From Lycocorax pyrrhopterus obiensis (lineage: Eukaryota > Chordata > Aves > Passeriformes > Paradisaeidae): a DNA stretch of 64,000 nucleotides. The stretch's first letter is position 1; the number at the start of each line of letters is the position of its first letter. Location: NCBI GenBank assembly GCA_014706295.1, contig JACSVZ010000002.1:19204494-19268493 (forward strand), in the 5' to 3' direction. Both the position numbers and the translations under genes were made by a program. The notes below the pieces were generated by a model that saw nothing but the letters and a program-made list of their open reading frames with translations, did no database searches and was not told the DNA's origin. Below, piece by piece: positions 11,501-25,110 of the stretch.

Positions 11501-13760
11501 ATAAGATCTAAAGTTTGTAAGGTAGGGAGAGTAAGTCATAAACTAAATTGTGCCAGCACACGTTTTTCAAAGCATATGTTGGAGACTGTTACATGCAGTG
11601 TGATATAGGGGTGAAAAGATGTTACATGCTGTCTTGTCACCTTTAAAGTTTATATTCATTTTTAGCACAGCATGTTCCCCTCACTGTTCTTTCTTCCTGT
11701 AGTCAACATTTTTCTGGCGAAAGGAAAGGGCTTTTAAGGACTTGAATTTGCCAAGCTGTTCCAAAGTTCAGGTTGGAAGTCCACATGTTCCCATTTTAGA
11801 AATAAAGAATTCTGCAAAGAATGCTGTAATTCTTGCTAACATGAGTATAAATGTAGAATACAACATAGAGCATATTCATGCATACATACAAGAACAAATG
11901 GGTGCCTTGCTTTTCATTACTCTTTCTTGCCTGGCTAATCTTCATTTTCTAAACAAAGTTATGTACAGATACTGCAGTTGTAATTTTTCATTATGGAACT
12001 ATTAGCATTTAGTCTTGATGAAACAGGGTTTTCTTGATTACATTTGACATACAATAAACTACTTCAGCAGATTGGGGTTTGACAGGGAATCACCTCCCAT
12101 GGATTATGTTTTTGACAAATGTGTCCCTGCCGAGTGTTTCTTGGGGATGTGGAAGGTCTCCAATACTCGGGAAAGGTAAAAATTCTAGTTTTTATTGTAC
12201 AGTGACTGCATGTCATCTTGTACGATGAAAAAGAAATAACAAATACACAGGTCTTTGGCAGAAGGTGGTACAGGGTATAAAATCATAGATTTTTATTAAG
12301 TTGATTAATACTCCATTTAAAATATAGAATATGCTTTAGTTAGTAAATGTTTAAATAATATACTGAAACAGACAGAAGATGCTGTTGATAGAAGTCCTCC
12401 AAACTGATGTGCTGGCAAATGCAAAGTACTAGTGAGCTGTAGAAGATGAAACCATTTTGCAATGCTTTAGTGATTTTCTCCAGCTTTATGCCATAGGAAC
12501 CCCATCTCTCCTTTGGAAAGAATACCTGAAAGCTCTATTTCCTAAACTGCCTGCACTACAACAATATATTCAAAGGAATTTCATATGCTTCTTGTGTCTG
12601 ATAAATAGAATTTGCATATTGTACTTAAGTTGTAATCCAGTTGTTGTTGACATTTGTTTAATTATTATTATTTTAGGGGGGAAAATAAGCTATACTGTAG
12701 CATTTCAATTGTGTATGTAATATTACTATTAGAAATTGCTAGACCATTGGAAGACAGCAATGACTGTATTGACATTGATTAGCATGATGTGGAAAATCTC
12801 TCAGCTGTTGGTTTTTGCAGTGTGATATAAAAAGCAAAAATGAACCGCTGTGCAGTTTGGCTTATGTTTGCTTTAAAGTGTGTAAAGTTTTAGTTATTTT
12901 GCAAAACTGTACTGTATTTGGGGGTATACAGTTATGAAGGTAACAATTGTTTTTCAAAGGACAGATAAACTTACTCTTGGATCATATGATGTATCATCTT
13001 AATTTGGCTTTTGTTATGCAGAAAGTTAACACCAGCTATTAAAATATATTTTAGTAGAAATGCTTTAATTCCTGTTTCTTCCTCTACACTGTGAATATTT
13101 AAGCTTTGGTGGACTAGAGCAACATCATGCTGCCCAAAGTACTAACCTATGCAAACTAGTTCACATTTTAGTTGATGTCACAGTGGATGTAACATAACAA
13201 TTTATTTTGCATAACATTAAACGTCATTCAAATAAAATATTAAACCCAGCACTATGTATGTATTATATTCATAAACAACACTCTGTAAAGCTACCATACC
13301 CATTAGTATAAGCTCTCAAAGATGCATATTGCTTTAACTAAGGAAGCTTTGAGTTTTCAAACTTAAGTAGAACTTTTAGCACTATTTGTCAAGCTTGATC
13401 TCATAAATAGTTTCCTAAAACACTGTTTTATTTCAGACATGCCCTCTCTTTAAAAGGTTACTTTGCCTTTTTCATTCTGTATTCGTAACCCTTCAACAAA
13501 ATGTCAAGTTACATTCCATGACCCTTGGTTTGTTTAAATAAGCAAAGATAGTAAGTGAAGGAGCTCCACTGATTTAATTGATACTGATTTGCTTGTCTTT
13601 GAATGGGCATTTGGTTAGGTGTGCTCAGTGCAACACTAATGAAAAGAAATCAAATTGCTGGCTTCTTTAAGACAATTTTATATACAAATGTTGTCTTTAT
13701 TCATTTACACAAGTAAATTATTTTTAAAACATTGTAAGAAAGTTTAAGTTAAAATAAAAT
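8523..13760 (+). other. NEBL: Probable long NEBL 3'UTR
   Basis: The sequence after the stop is AT-rich and lacks coding signal. Candidate poly(A) signals AATAAA occur at 9012-9017, 9046-9051 and 9400-9405. Others lie near 10.93, 11.17, 11.25, 12.05 and 13.23 kb, with the last at 13753-13758. From memory, mammalian NEBL mRNAs have 3'UTRs of several kb, so the distal end near 13.76 kb is plausible. Proximal use near 9.0-9.4 kb is equally possible. A short GC/CpG-rich patch at 9406-9480 interrupts the AT-rich background. The extent is inferred and only transcript data would fix it. Confidence 0.4.
9406..9480. other. GC/CpG-rich patch with 17-bp period repeat
   Basis: A block rich in C, G and CpG (CCCGGCGTGCGGCCCCGGCG) starts directly after an AATAAATA run. 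It contains TGCAGTCACAC twice, at 9431-9441 and 9448-9458, which is a 17-bp period. I do not recognise a repeat family. It could be a small insertion or a GC-rich UTR element. Confidence 0.45.
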
Positions 13761-16700
13761 CCAGAAGTATTTTGGAACTGCTCTGCCTGTAGTTGAAGAA
13801 GATTATTATGCTTAGGGACATGTTTTATTTATTTGAGTGTTAAGTGTACAGTACAATGGACTGCATTAGAATTTTTATTTTTTATCAAGTGTTAGTTTGA
13901 AGAAGGCTGTTAACAATGTATGAGGACAAATGGCAGCCACAAATGGAGCTGATTAGTTCATTCTAGGTAAGTGACATGCACTTGCTACCACACTAATTTC
14001 TACTTAAGAAATGTGTTAGCATTTCCTATGAAATTCAGTTGGTTACAGAGTTGTGATTCCATGTTCTGTGGTGCTTTTATATATTGAAATGCTGCCAGTA
14101 TGGAAATATCCGATCTCTATATATACTGTGGCAAACAGCAGTTTTCAATAAGATAAAGATTTAAGAGCTGCCAAAATAGACCTCAAGCACTCGGAATGTG
14201 TTTTATTTGAAAATATCTCCATAATTTGCTAGAGGTACTGAAGTACTTTCCTGTCTTTACTGGCACCATAGAATATAATTTTCAAGAAGATCTATGTACT
14301 GGCACTTGAAATTCTTGTGGAAACCCTCCATGCTCTGTGTTGGACAGGTTGAGAATTTCTAGCTATCAATGCTTTTAGGATGCTGTGATTTCTGCTCTGT
14401 CTCAGAACTGGGCTCTTGATTTTCTCTGGTGTGTTAATTAGCAAGATTAAGCTAATGTACTGTAGAGTTCTCTGTACTGAGGGAATAGTTGCCCAGGGCA
14501 TGGGCACTGCCTTCTCTCCCTTCTCCCACTCACACCACCAAGCCCAGCCATGTTTCCAATACTGTTTTTCCATGACTACCTCTCGCATTTTTCCATGAAG
14601 CTACCTGTGGGACACATTAAAGTGGTATCACCAAATGATCCAGATTTGGTTTTTTCTTCCAAATAATTTCTTTTGGCAATTCTGTTTATTGCACAACCTT
14701 GAAAACAGTAATATCAGCATAAGGAAAGAAGTATCATGAAATGGGTGGAAAGGCATGGCTGAAGTGAAAAGTAACAGATTTCTCACTCAGATTTTGCTGC
14801 AGAGGTTAACCTCTGCAAGTCAGCCATATGACTGAGGGCACCATCTGAACAACTAACCTGTAAGCTGAGCAGTGCTGTGTGGATATGCTTGGGCTGTCTG
14901 TGTGTGTATGTCTGTGCTGTAGTGTCAGAAGTACTCTGGGGCAGTGTGCAGATACCCCCTCCAGTTTTTGAGCAATTAGTTGGCATCCCAACAGCAGGCC
15001 GTCCACTGGCATATGGCATTCATAAACGCAAATTTATCCTTTGAGAAAATGAGACCTCAGAGAGTACAGAGGGAACAAAATGTCAGTAGGTTTAAACTAC
15101 ATATTTTTGTGCCCAGCAGGAAGGAAATCCAGTGCAGTGAGAAGACTAAGCCTCATGGCACTGTGGCAAGCTGCTAACTTTGAACTGTGTTTCGTACCAG
15201 AACGAGATGATGTGCCACAGAGCTCACCCGCTCCACAAATTTGATACTGCTTGATGTGCTACTTGCTGGGCATTGTGCTTAACAATGACAGCAGAAACTG
15301 GAGATTCATATTTATGCACTACATCCTAAAAAGAGCCTAAGAAGTCCTTAACTTTATATATTTTAGCTTTGGTTTCTTTCCCACTTGCCTGCTGTTGATG
15401 AAGTCTACATATGGAGAGGCCTGTTCTCATGCAGAAGACTACTGACTTGTGGCTTTGACCACTTGTATCTACAAAGAGAGATCTGCAGGTATTAACATCT
15501 GTGTCTTAAAATAGTGCTTGATGCATAGATACCCATTTTCAATGTTTTCACAAACAACTGTCAGCTTTTTTGATTGTTCTTTGATTCAAGCCATAATTTT
15601 TCTGTGTTTTTCCTCCTCCTCCATCTTTTCTTCTCTTGACATGCTCACAGCCCGTGTTGCTTATGCAGCAGCTTTTCCAGGACCCAAAGGAGATATTTTT
15701 AAGAGGCTTCTCAAGGAACTGAGAAGACTTTAAATTGCTTGAAAAATGCTAGTGTTATCTCCCAATTAAGTTCCCCAGCAGTTGTACACTGGCTCCACTG
15801 TCCTTCTTTGCCTTTTGCCTCCTCTTCCTTCAGTCAAACTCTGACATCTGTCATCAAACCTGATGGGCTTGGGGCCCTTTCACTCAGGACTTCAGACCAC
15901 TCTGGCCTCCATGGTTCCTGCATTCAGATGTGGAACTTTAGTGTGGCTCACCTGCCTGTTCTCCTGTCAAGACCTTTGAGCAGAACTCAAAGAATATGAG
16001 CCCCTGCCCATTTACCCCAAGCAGCGTTACATTTCTGTTGGCTCAGCAATGAACTGTTCTCTGTGAAGAGTCCTCTTGACTGTCCTTTCCCTGGCTTTCC
16101 TTGCCTCTGTGTACTTGTGGCTGCTTCTGAAATAAGCTGCTGATTTCAGAAAAGAGGGAGATTACACTTTTTGCTGTCTCATCGATACCTAAATCAGTTC
16201 TGCATTCTCTTCTTCAGAGGATTAGCATCCTTTTTATGTTATCCCTGATTTTGGGTTGAACTCTTGATTCAGAAGTCATTCTCTCTCTGTCAGTGTTAGA
16301 GTGAAGGGCTCATACCATGTCAATTTGCTGTCTGTTGCTCATTATGGAAGCTGTGTGATAGGCATTATCCTGCTCACCAGAACCTTTCAGTTCCTAGCAC
16401 TGCTTGTTCTGTATTCATCAGATGGGATCTCTGTGAGACATGATTATCTGTACCAAACCCCAACCTCTCTATAAATAAATGTCATTATAAAATAAACGCA
16501 TTTTCTGACTTACAGCTCCTCTGACTCAAGATGACATTGACATCCTCCAATTTTGTAGCTTATACTGACATTAGGAAGCATGCATCTAAAATGTGTTAGA
16601 TGAATTATGCTCTCAGGGACTGTTTAGGCAGACCTTGATGACTGCAGCTATTATACAGTGTGGATATCTCAAGTTAAATGGGATAAGTGGCAGATCAGGT

Positions 16701-19700
16701 CTTGCTGGCAAGTGGTTCAACTGAGAAACAAGTTTGTGTGTTTATTTGAGTGACCCAGCTATTCAAGAGACTCATTTTCATTTCTACTCCAGCAGTTCAA
16801 AACAAATACAAGAATTAGATGACAATTATTCGTAGTTAACTAGTTAGCTGTGCAGCTTAAACAATCCCTTGATCAAATGGAAATAAAGTTAATCAGAAAT
16901 TTTGGCAAACCACATGCAAGGTGGAGCCAGGCATTTGAATTGACATTCAGTGTGCTTGCATTTCTAACCCTTATTTTCCCTTCTTCTAACTCTATTAAAA
17001 ATAGTGGGGAAGCTCTGCTCCTTACAGCATTACTAGCATGCTGTTAGAGAAATTAGTCTTCAGTGGAAGAATAGATTCAAGAGTGTTGTAAGATCTTGGA
17101 AGACAACAGTTTACAGTTATGCTTTCAAATCTTAAAGTTACCAAAATTTTAGCTTTGCTCCCTTGAATTTTCTTTCAGCCCCTAAACCCCACTAAAACAG
17201 TTTTGCTCTGCTCTATGTTTAACGTTGCATTCCCTGTAGCAGTTACCTTTGTGAGATGGGAAAAAGACCACAAACATTGGAGTACTTCAAGTAACTTTCT
17301 CTTCCTGCTATTTTTCATTGCTATGCTAAGTAACATCTGCAAAATATCCTGTATTTCACCCTCAAGAAACATATCACACAAATAACGTACTCCCTGTTCA
17401 AATGCCACTGGCCAGGATGCTCTGTTGCACAGCTGTGATTATTACGAGAAGGAGGGTGTGCAACAATGGTAACAGCTACAATCTTGATGTTAGAGCAAGC
17501 ACCTGCCAAAGACTACTGTGAGATCTTTCTCAATTTGTGACTCCTTTGAAAATAGTAGCCATCACTGCAGTACCAGTGAGATTAGTGAAATTATAACTTC
17601 GCAACTTAGTTTATTTTCCAGATGCTATGAAGTCAAAACAGCTGCAGCTGCTTTTGAACAGGTTGATTTTAGATGCTGTTTTGACTTGTTGCTGCTTATC
17701 ATTTTGTTGGTATTCTTTCTATTTCAGCTTCTTATGGTATGATGGCTAAGCCGAAAGAATACAGCAATTCCTCTAATTTGAGGGTTTTCTGCCATTCTGC
17801 TGGTGTATGTTTTCTCATTTTAAGCTTTTCTTCTTTTTCCCCGCACTTTCTCAGAGATCAAGAATATGAACAGGACTTTCTCAGCCTCGTACAAGATGGC
17901 CAGAACTGTAATCTGAACTGGTACAAAATGATTCAAAACAAGGGCATGGGCACTGGTCACAATCAAATTAGTTTCTCCTACAAGTTGATCCATGAAGCAC
18001 ACACACTCTTGTGCCCCCCCACCCGCAGTTTTTCCTTCTCTAAATACTGCTGGTCTTGTGACCATATATTTTAAAGTTAATTGAATCACTTTTTGGGGGA
18101 GTTAAATAACAAGAGGTTTTTCATGTATTATTGCAACATGCTTTAACCCTGATCGCCGCCACAGGGAATCTACAACTGGATCAGAACTTCACAGCTAAAT
18201 AAGGTAGGTGAAGCAAGATTACTTAGTCTGTGCTTAGTGTATTTGAAAACCTTTTTTTCATTTAAATTCTGTACAAATACGCAGTGAAAGGTTCTGTACA
18301 GGATAGAACAGCTTTATATAGCTTCAGAAAGCAGTGGTGTGAAACCATGGATCATATCAGAATAAAGGGACCGTGATTCTTAGTCCAGACTAAGGTTTCT
18401 TAATCTGCTCTATCATTTATTGTCTGTATCATGCTATGTGTGCAGCTGAGGCAAAAACAAGGTTGAAGAGGCAGATTTTATAATGTATTTAAATTCAGAA
18501 ACAGGAAGATGAGAGACAAGTGGGTTTTTCAAATTACATCTGAAATCTGAATCTGATTACAGAGTGATGTTGGAAATTTCACTCAACATTTTAACACTTC
18601 GGTGTGCTCTATGAAACCAGTCATCATTCTTTAATGAATTGAATATGAATAGTGAAATGCTTACTGAATTAGGGATCATAAAATTTTGTTTACCCTTAAA
18701 CCAAGTATCTAACAACTAGACTAGAGCTATGTTGACTTTTTATCCATCTCTTTAGTTTAAGGAATATTTAGTTAAGCTATGTGAAATGGGACATCATCAG
18801 TGAAATGGATATCTGTTCTGAATTCTTGACAAGATACTCATTCAAAATTGCTTTGATGGTGAGAAGAACATACAAATCTTGGATGAGGATTTGAGTTACT
18901 GGATGACTAAATCAGTCATGCTCTGAAAGACTATCTCTTCTTGATTTTTTATAATAGGATCTGAGATGCACCCTCTCAGCAAAGTGTTCAGGGCTGTTAA
19001 ACATGAGTAGGGATTGATGAGTGCCTGTGCCATCCTCGGTGAGAGGCTTCAGCTTGGAGGTGTTTAAGACCTCGTTTTGGCTTCAGCATTTCCTACCTGC
19101 TGTCAAGAAAATTTGAAGGGATGATATATAGCACCTAGCTTTCTTTGACTCAGTACATCTTGTGTGGCTAAACAGATGTCATGGGTCATTTTTAAATCAC
19201 GTTGTGTGGAATGGATGGCAGAATGCTCATGTTGGCCTTGAACAGATAGGAAATCCTCAAGCAGAAATGGGACACCTGGAAAAAGTGAGGGCCAAATCCC
19301 AATTTTGTCCTAGCATTGTTAAGGGCTTGGGTGCTCCTCACAAAGCTCTGAGGAAGTGACATTTTGCCACTGATGAGCTGGTGTTACCTCACCTCTACTG
19401 TGACAGCAGGTCTTGAGTGCAAACCTTCTCAGGGCAAGTCACTCTGGTTGGGTGGCCTTGAGGGCACCTTCTGCGGAATGTGCAGCTCAGCCCTGCCATT
19501 CAGCATGGGCTCAATGCCCACAGATTTCTAAGCCCTCCTTTGTTGTTGTTGCTGTTGTATTTTTTTTTTTAATGTAAGTTGCTCTTTCTAGTTTTATGCA
19601 TGTTTTTATCTCAACATCAGAGCAGCAGCTGTGGCAGGAGGGACACAGGGACACGTTACCTTGGAGGTGGGAGTACAGCAATGGAGGCGGTGTAGCCGAT

Positions 19701-22700
19701 GTGCCAGGAGGAAATGCAGAGCCAGGGGAGGCAGGAGGAGCTGCTGAGCCAGAGGTACCCCAGTGGGCTGTGATGGGTTGCACTACGCGAGAGCTGAGCC
19801 CTGCCACTTGCTCCTGCACACGGCCCTTAGGAAAGGGTAGTGGACGCTTAAGCACCATTTCTCCTAGGTGGATATGTGAGCACTTGTGATGAATATTTTT
19901 CACATTCTCCAGTCCAACTACAAAGCCTGAAGGAACAGAAGAAACATTCCTGGAACTTAGTTTTTTTTCTTCAAATCAAACTATACTTGAAAGCATTCAA
20001 TGCCTCCCTTGGCCAACCATTTTCCAAGCATGGTAGGTTTTTATCATGAAAACCAGACTTCACAGTTTACTTTCTTTCTTGTTGCAGGGCAGAACAAGTT
20101 TCTCTTGTTTCTTCTTTTATCTGGACAGTTTTCTGCTGTGATGGGAGCAAAGGTCCCTTCTTGTGGTGCAGCGAAGACATTCAGAAACTGCCACTGGCCA
20201 CAGTAATTTGCTGCAATCCTCCTGAAACACATATGATTGATAGATATGAACCTATTCCCATTTTTCTAAATGTCTCTGCATTTTTACAAAAAAACGTCCA
20301 GGAGCTGAGATGGAGATGTACAACGATATCTCTTTTCTTCTTCTGTCATACACCGAAAAAGAAGATGAGGAACAAAGTATCTGCGTGCGAGGTTTTAATA
20401 CAGCCTTTCAGGGCTGGGTGAGCTGTGGTTCATTAGCAAGGGAAAAGGCAGTCATGTAAAACTAGCACAAGGGGGCAGGTGTGGGCTGCTGAAAATTCTT
20501 CATAGTTTGAAGAGATGTTTATGAATGATCGCAATTAGCTGCAGGACATAGAATAGCAACCGTCTTGTTATAGGCATAAATGGCTATTTTAATTGTGTTG
20601 TAAGAAAAACTGTGCTCTATATTTAATTAGAATGAAACCTCACATTTGTACATAAAATCAAAAGGACTTAACAAAATAAATGGTTTACGAAATGTGATTT
20701 CCAGTGTGGTTCAATAGCAGAGACAACTAGGGAGTAAAGATGTGTTTCACTAATACTTTTTACTGGATCAGATGAGACGAGACATTCAATTAGCATAATT
20801 CAACACTTGAAATTTAAACATACTGGGACCATATTGTTGAAGGGCTTAAGGGTGTCCTAGTGCTTAAAAATATGGATGTGCTCCCTGAACAGTGATAATT
20901 ACAGTGGTGGTGCATATGGTGGAGTCTCAGGAGTTCATAGAGTTAAACGTGTGTACAAAATGCTATATATGACTGCAAGAAGAAAGCCAGCGCAGGAGGC
21001 ACAGTCAAAGAAGAGCTGCAGTAGGAGATGCTACAGCAGCAGAAGTTTCATTATGCTCTTAAGACAAACTAATCTGCTCTAGAGACAACTACTCATGCAG
21101 TGACAGCATTTTCTTCCCCAAACCTCTCCTTGCAGTGACATACTCTGCATCTTCATTACCTTATCTGTTCCACATTTCATCCACAGCAAAGTAGTATTTT
21201 TTATACTTTTTTTTTTAATTTTAAAAACCAAAAGTGCTAGAGATAAAAGCAGTAAATTTATTTCATGTGATTTCTTTAAAATTAATTTCTGTTGCTGTCT
21301 GGACTTGGACTAACATAGCCTTTTTTGCTCAAGCAGTGCCAACTTCAAAACTGTCTTCTTTTAAAAGACATCTGAAATTTTTCAATATAGAAGACATGGA
21401 GATGAGGCTTTGCAAGAATGGGTGTTTCAGGAGAACTTCACTGTGGCTGAGCTGAAATGAATGGAATACATATAATACAAGAGATTAAGCTATTTACACA
21501 TATAAATGTATACAGCAGGAATTTACAATTCAGTATTCATCTGTGAGACTTTATTTTTCTGTGGAAGAAGAAGACACTCAAGACTGTTTAAAATCTGTTT
21601 TATTATTGTAATACCATTGTGCTAGCAGATGATTAATACTTGCCTCAAAGCAGTGGGGGCTCAGTTCAGCTGCAGACAATGCAAGGGTGAGTAGCTGATG
21701 CTTCCCTGCTGCCTTTCACATTTCCAGGCACATTTCTCGCCTCAGTTGGATTGCTCCAGGTCAAAAATGAGAATGTTTCTTTCTAAACTGTTGACATCTG
21801 ACTGTCAGAGTCATCCCTGACTGATGTTCCCTAAATATTTGATTTCTTCATTTTACCTACTGGCCTGGATTATGGACATGGTAAAGCACTTCCTTTGCCT
21901 TTATATAGATGCTTTCTGCATGAGCATAGCTTGAATCTCTCTTCCACAGTTGCCAAATGCATTATTTTCTTAAAAATGTCTTCATATGCCAGTTGCAAAT
22001 TATTTTAGTTCTTTGAATTTACTCCATTTTCTCTTTGTTTCTCTTGTTGTCTGAAATGTGTGCAAGGATTAAGAAAGCTTCAGCAGAAGCAGTGAAAGGA
22101 GGACAATGCTCCCTTGCTCTATGAAGTGAAGCCAGTTACGCAGGGCTAGCTGAGGTCCATGACTGCCATGGAGAGAAGAGCCTGGGCAGCATCTCCTCCA
22201 TCAGACACTACCAAGACTTGGCTTTTGCTCCCATTGGGCCTCTGTAGGAAATCTGCTACTCATAGCTCCATGATGATGATCAGAACATTTGGGATGAAAG
22301 TATATTCAAACCCAGGCCAGTGTGGAAGTCTAGACGTGTCTGTCTGGTGTCTACCTCTCTCAGTAGAACCAAAGACTGGCTCCAGACCCTGGGAATAGGC
22401 CTCTGGGAAGCTGTCCATTAAGGCTTTGTTCTACACACTTTCTGTGTGGCACCATGCAGGCTCCTCTCCTTTACTTTAGAGTGGTCACTAGGTGGTTAGT
22501 GGCCATGAATGCCCTTTGCCAAGTTTTGAATGTAGGTACTACAGTTACTTACAAGGAATCTCCACAGCCTTGAATTTTCTAAAGTAATTGCTTGTGGTTC
22601 ATTAAATTCCCTAGTTATTTCCCTAGCTCCTTAACCTGAATATTGCAGGAATCCACTTTTAAGCACTTTTTCTCTGCATTCTTCTTTCCAGCCGTAATAA

Positions 22701-24608
22701 CTATTTATCTCTACATAATTTTAATAGTAAATGTTCCAAAGCTGCTTGCAGCTTGTATATTTTTTCCCTCCACAGACAACTTTACCTAATTAATTCTGAC
22801 TATAGTACTGCTGGATTCTTCTGCTGTGTTCTATGAATATAATAAAGAACAGAGCAAAAGATGTGAGAGCTTAAGTTTAATTCCAGATTTTTTATTTTGT
22901 TTATAGAGACACTTTGATTAAAATAAAAAAATACATTACTGAAAGCAAGAAGACTGGGCACGTAAATAAAGCTATTTAGCATGTCATAATCTTTTAAATG
23001 CCAGTTACCTGCTGTGTAAACCTGGACTAAAAGTGGTTTCTTTGCTACAGGATCCAATCCCACAGGAAATGTGTTAACATTACAAAAATAATTTTAAATT
23101 TTGTACAGTATTTACACATTATGATCAAGACCACAGCCAAGTACTTTGATGAAGACTTGATTTATGATCTGTGAAGAGGAAGTGTCTGTCATTGAAACAA
23201 TTTCTCTGCTTCATCTTTCAACCCTAGATGGTTTTCTTTCTCAAATTTTTGTTGTTGTTTATTAACCTACGTTTGACAAGACAGCCAGTTTCAGCCAGGT
23301 TGATCATCTTTGTCTTGGCATATTGTACAAGTTTTTTCTGACCTCAGTCCTCAGAAAACATGGAAAAATACTATTTCCTAAGTTTTAGTGGAGGATTTCT
23401 GATAAACATTACTGTATTTACTGAGTGTTTGTGAAGCACCAAATTATGTTCCACTAATGACTGTTTAATGCTGAAGTTCAGCACATCTCACAGCTGGGCA
23501 TTAGCTAATGAACACAGGATGCTCTATATATAATAGCTGTTTATCCTCTCAAGAAAAAAATCCCAAGTTTTATCCCAGAAAGCCTGGGTGAAGCTTTTAA
23601 ACCAGACAGTTTTACAGACATGTTGTCATTCCTCAAATTAAGAATATTTCTCCACTGCCTGTCCATGCTCTAGGAGCTATGAATGGTGACTCAGTAAAGG
23701 ACCACCTTCTGTGGCTGGTTTGTTCAAAGGCCCTTTGCAACACAGAGCAATACTCTGCCATGCATAAAACCAGGTCATTGAAATTTTGCACATGCTCTTA
23801 AAGTACATTTTAGAACAGGAGGAGTATTGTTCCTTGTGGCCTGACCGAGTTTGTGTTGGTGTCATTATTTGCTTTTTCAGAACTCAAATTATTGTCTATT
23901 TCCATAAGAATTTATTACTTTCAGTGGAGAGGACAGTGATTTTGTTGGTATACAATTATGGAATGTTAGGTAGGGTCCGGGTTGCGGCACAGACCACCTT
24001 TTTCTGGTATAGAGTTGGGCTGTTTAGGTCCTTATTTCACTGGAATTCCTGCTGCTTCCCAAGATGGCTCGTTGGTATATTTTATTAAGCTACAAGTAAT
24101 TAATAGAGAATTTTCTGATTTTTGCTTAAATAGTTATCTCTGACGGTGTTAGAAGTTGAGCTATGAGAAGTTTGTATATGCAATGACTAGGAAGTCTGGA
24201 TGAAACAATACTGGATTCTCCAGTGAAAACTTGCACATTTATTTCCTGAAGATTTTAGTGAACATTTCTCCTGGTTTTTTTTATATCTGTGCTTTGAAAA
24301 TCTCTTCCTGAGCAGACAAGGGATCTGCTCAGTCAGCCCCAGCTTTAAGCTCTGAGAAAAGTGACAGGCAGAAGGAGAGAAAACAGGACAACAGAACATG
24401 TATCTGTCTTGCACAGATGAGAAGTGCTTGTGATGTTTTTTCCTCTTTTTGCCAGATCTTCAAACATCACCTGTCAAATAATTTAAGGGAATTCATTCTG
24501 TAACTCTGTGTGGCAGAATTCAGTGAGGATGTGACAGGTGTTTTGAAGTTTCACCACAAAGCTCGTAGTTCACCTCTTGTTTTTGTGACTGAAAACATCA
24601 TCACTGCC
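13761..24608. other. Intergenic, no gene recognised
   Basis: About 10.8 kb is downstream of the likely NEBL end. It is AT-rich with scattered short frames and none resembles a known family. A locally GC-rich part at about 19620-19870 follows a (TTG)n/T-run at 19541-19572 and stays open in both strands for 97-130 codons. Composition explains that better than coding does. Weak CR1-like wording near 19030-19080 (GGAGGTGTTTAAGACC) is too short to call. Confidence 0.7.
24604..24608. repeat. Target-site duplication, left copy (CTGCC)
   Basis: CTGCC directly precedes the TG of the LTR at 24609 and recurs directly after its terminal CA at 25106-25110. A 5-bp duplication fits ERVL-type integration. 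Confidence 0.8.
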
Positions 24609-25105
24609 TGTTGTGGTTTAGGAACAGCAATCTGCAATTTACTTCCCCCCCATCCCCACCCCCTCTTCCCGAAACTCTCCCAAACCAGAAGCCCCTTGGC
24701 CCCTCCCCCCTCCCACTTCAGGATGGGGTTGAGAATTGGAGGCACAAAAATGGTTAAAAAGATGGGTTGAGATAAAAACTATTTACTGGAAACAGCAATG
24801 AGATACAAACCCAAACAGTAACGGCAACAATATTAATAACAGAAGTACACAAAAAGAAGGTGATTTACATGCAAAAAATTCTCACTGACTGACCCGGCCT
24901 GGTGTGACCCCGAGACATTGAGCAATGGTAAATGGACCCACCATGCCAACAGCTTTTTCCTGACCGCTGACCACTCCCACCTTCACCGTCTTTCTCCTGC
25001 CCCTAGTGGTATGGAATAACAACCCAGACATGCCCGAAAGGCTCCAGGCTCACCGCCCCACCTATTGCCAAAAAATGAACTCTGTCCTGGCTGAAAACCA
25101 GAGCA
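24609..25105 (-). mobile_element. Solo LTR of an avian endogenous retrovirus, inverted
   Basis: This 497-bp element begins TGTTGTGGTTTA and ends GAGCA, giving TG...CA ends. It is flanked by the 5-bp duplication CTGCC. Several blocks match, from memory, a common avian LTR read in reverse: GGATGGGGTTGAGAATTGG, GGGTTGAGATAAAAACTATTTA, CCCCGAGACATTGAGCAATGG, TAGTGGTATGGAATAACA and the terminal TCCTGGCTGAAAACCAG. In the orientation I remember for the family, the start corresponds to the right end here, so transcription would be on the minus strand. No internal retroviral sequence or second LTR is nearby. It is therefore a solo LTR left by recombination. It is divergent, and a C-rich stretch lies at 24646-24715. 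Confidence 0.8.
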
Positions 25106-25110
25106 CTGCC
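25106..25110. repeat. Target-site duplication, right copy (CTGCC)
   Basis: The right copy of the 5-bp duplication abuts the terminal CA of the LTR. It is identical to 24604-24608. Confidence 0.8.
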
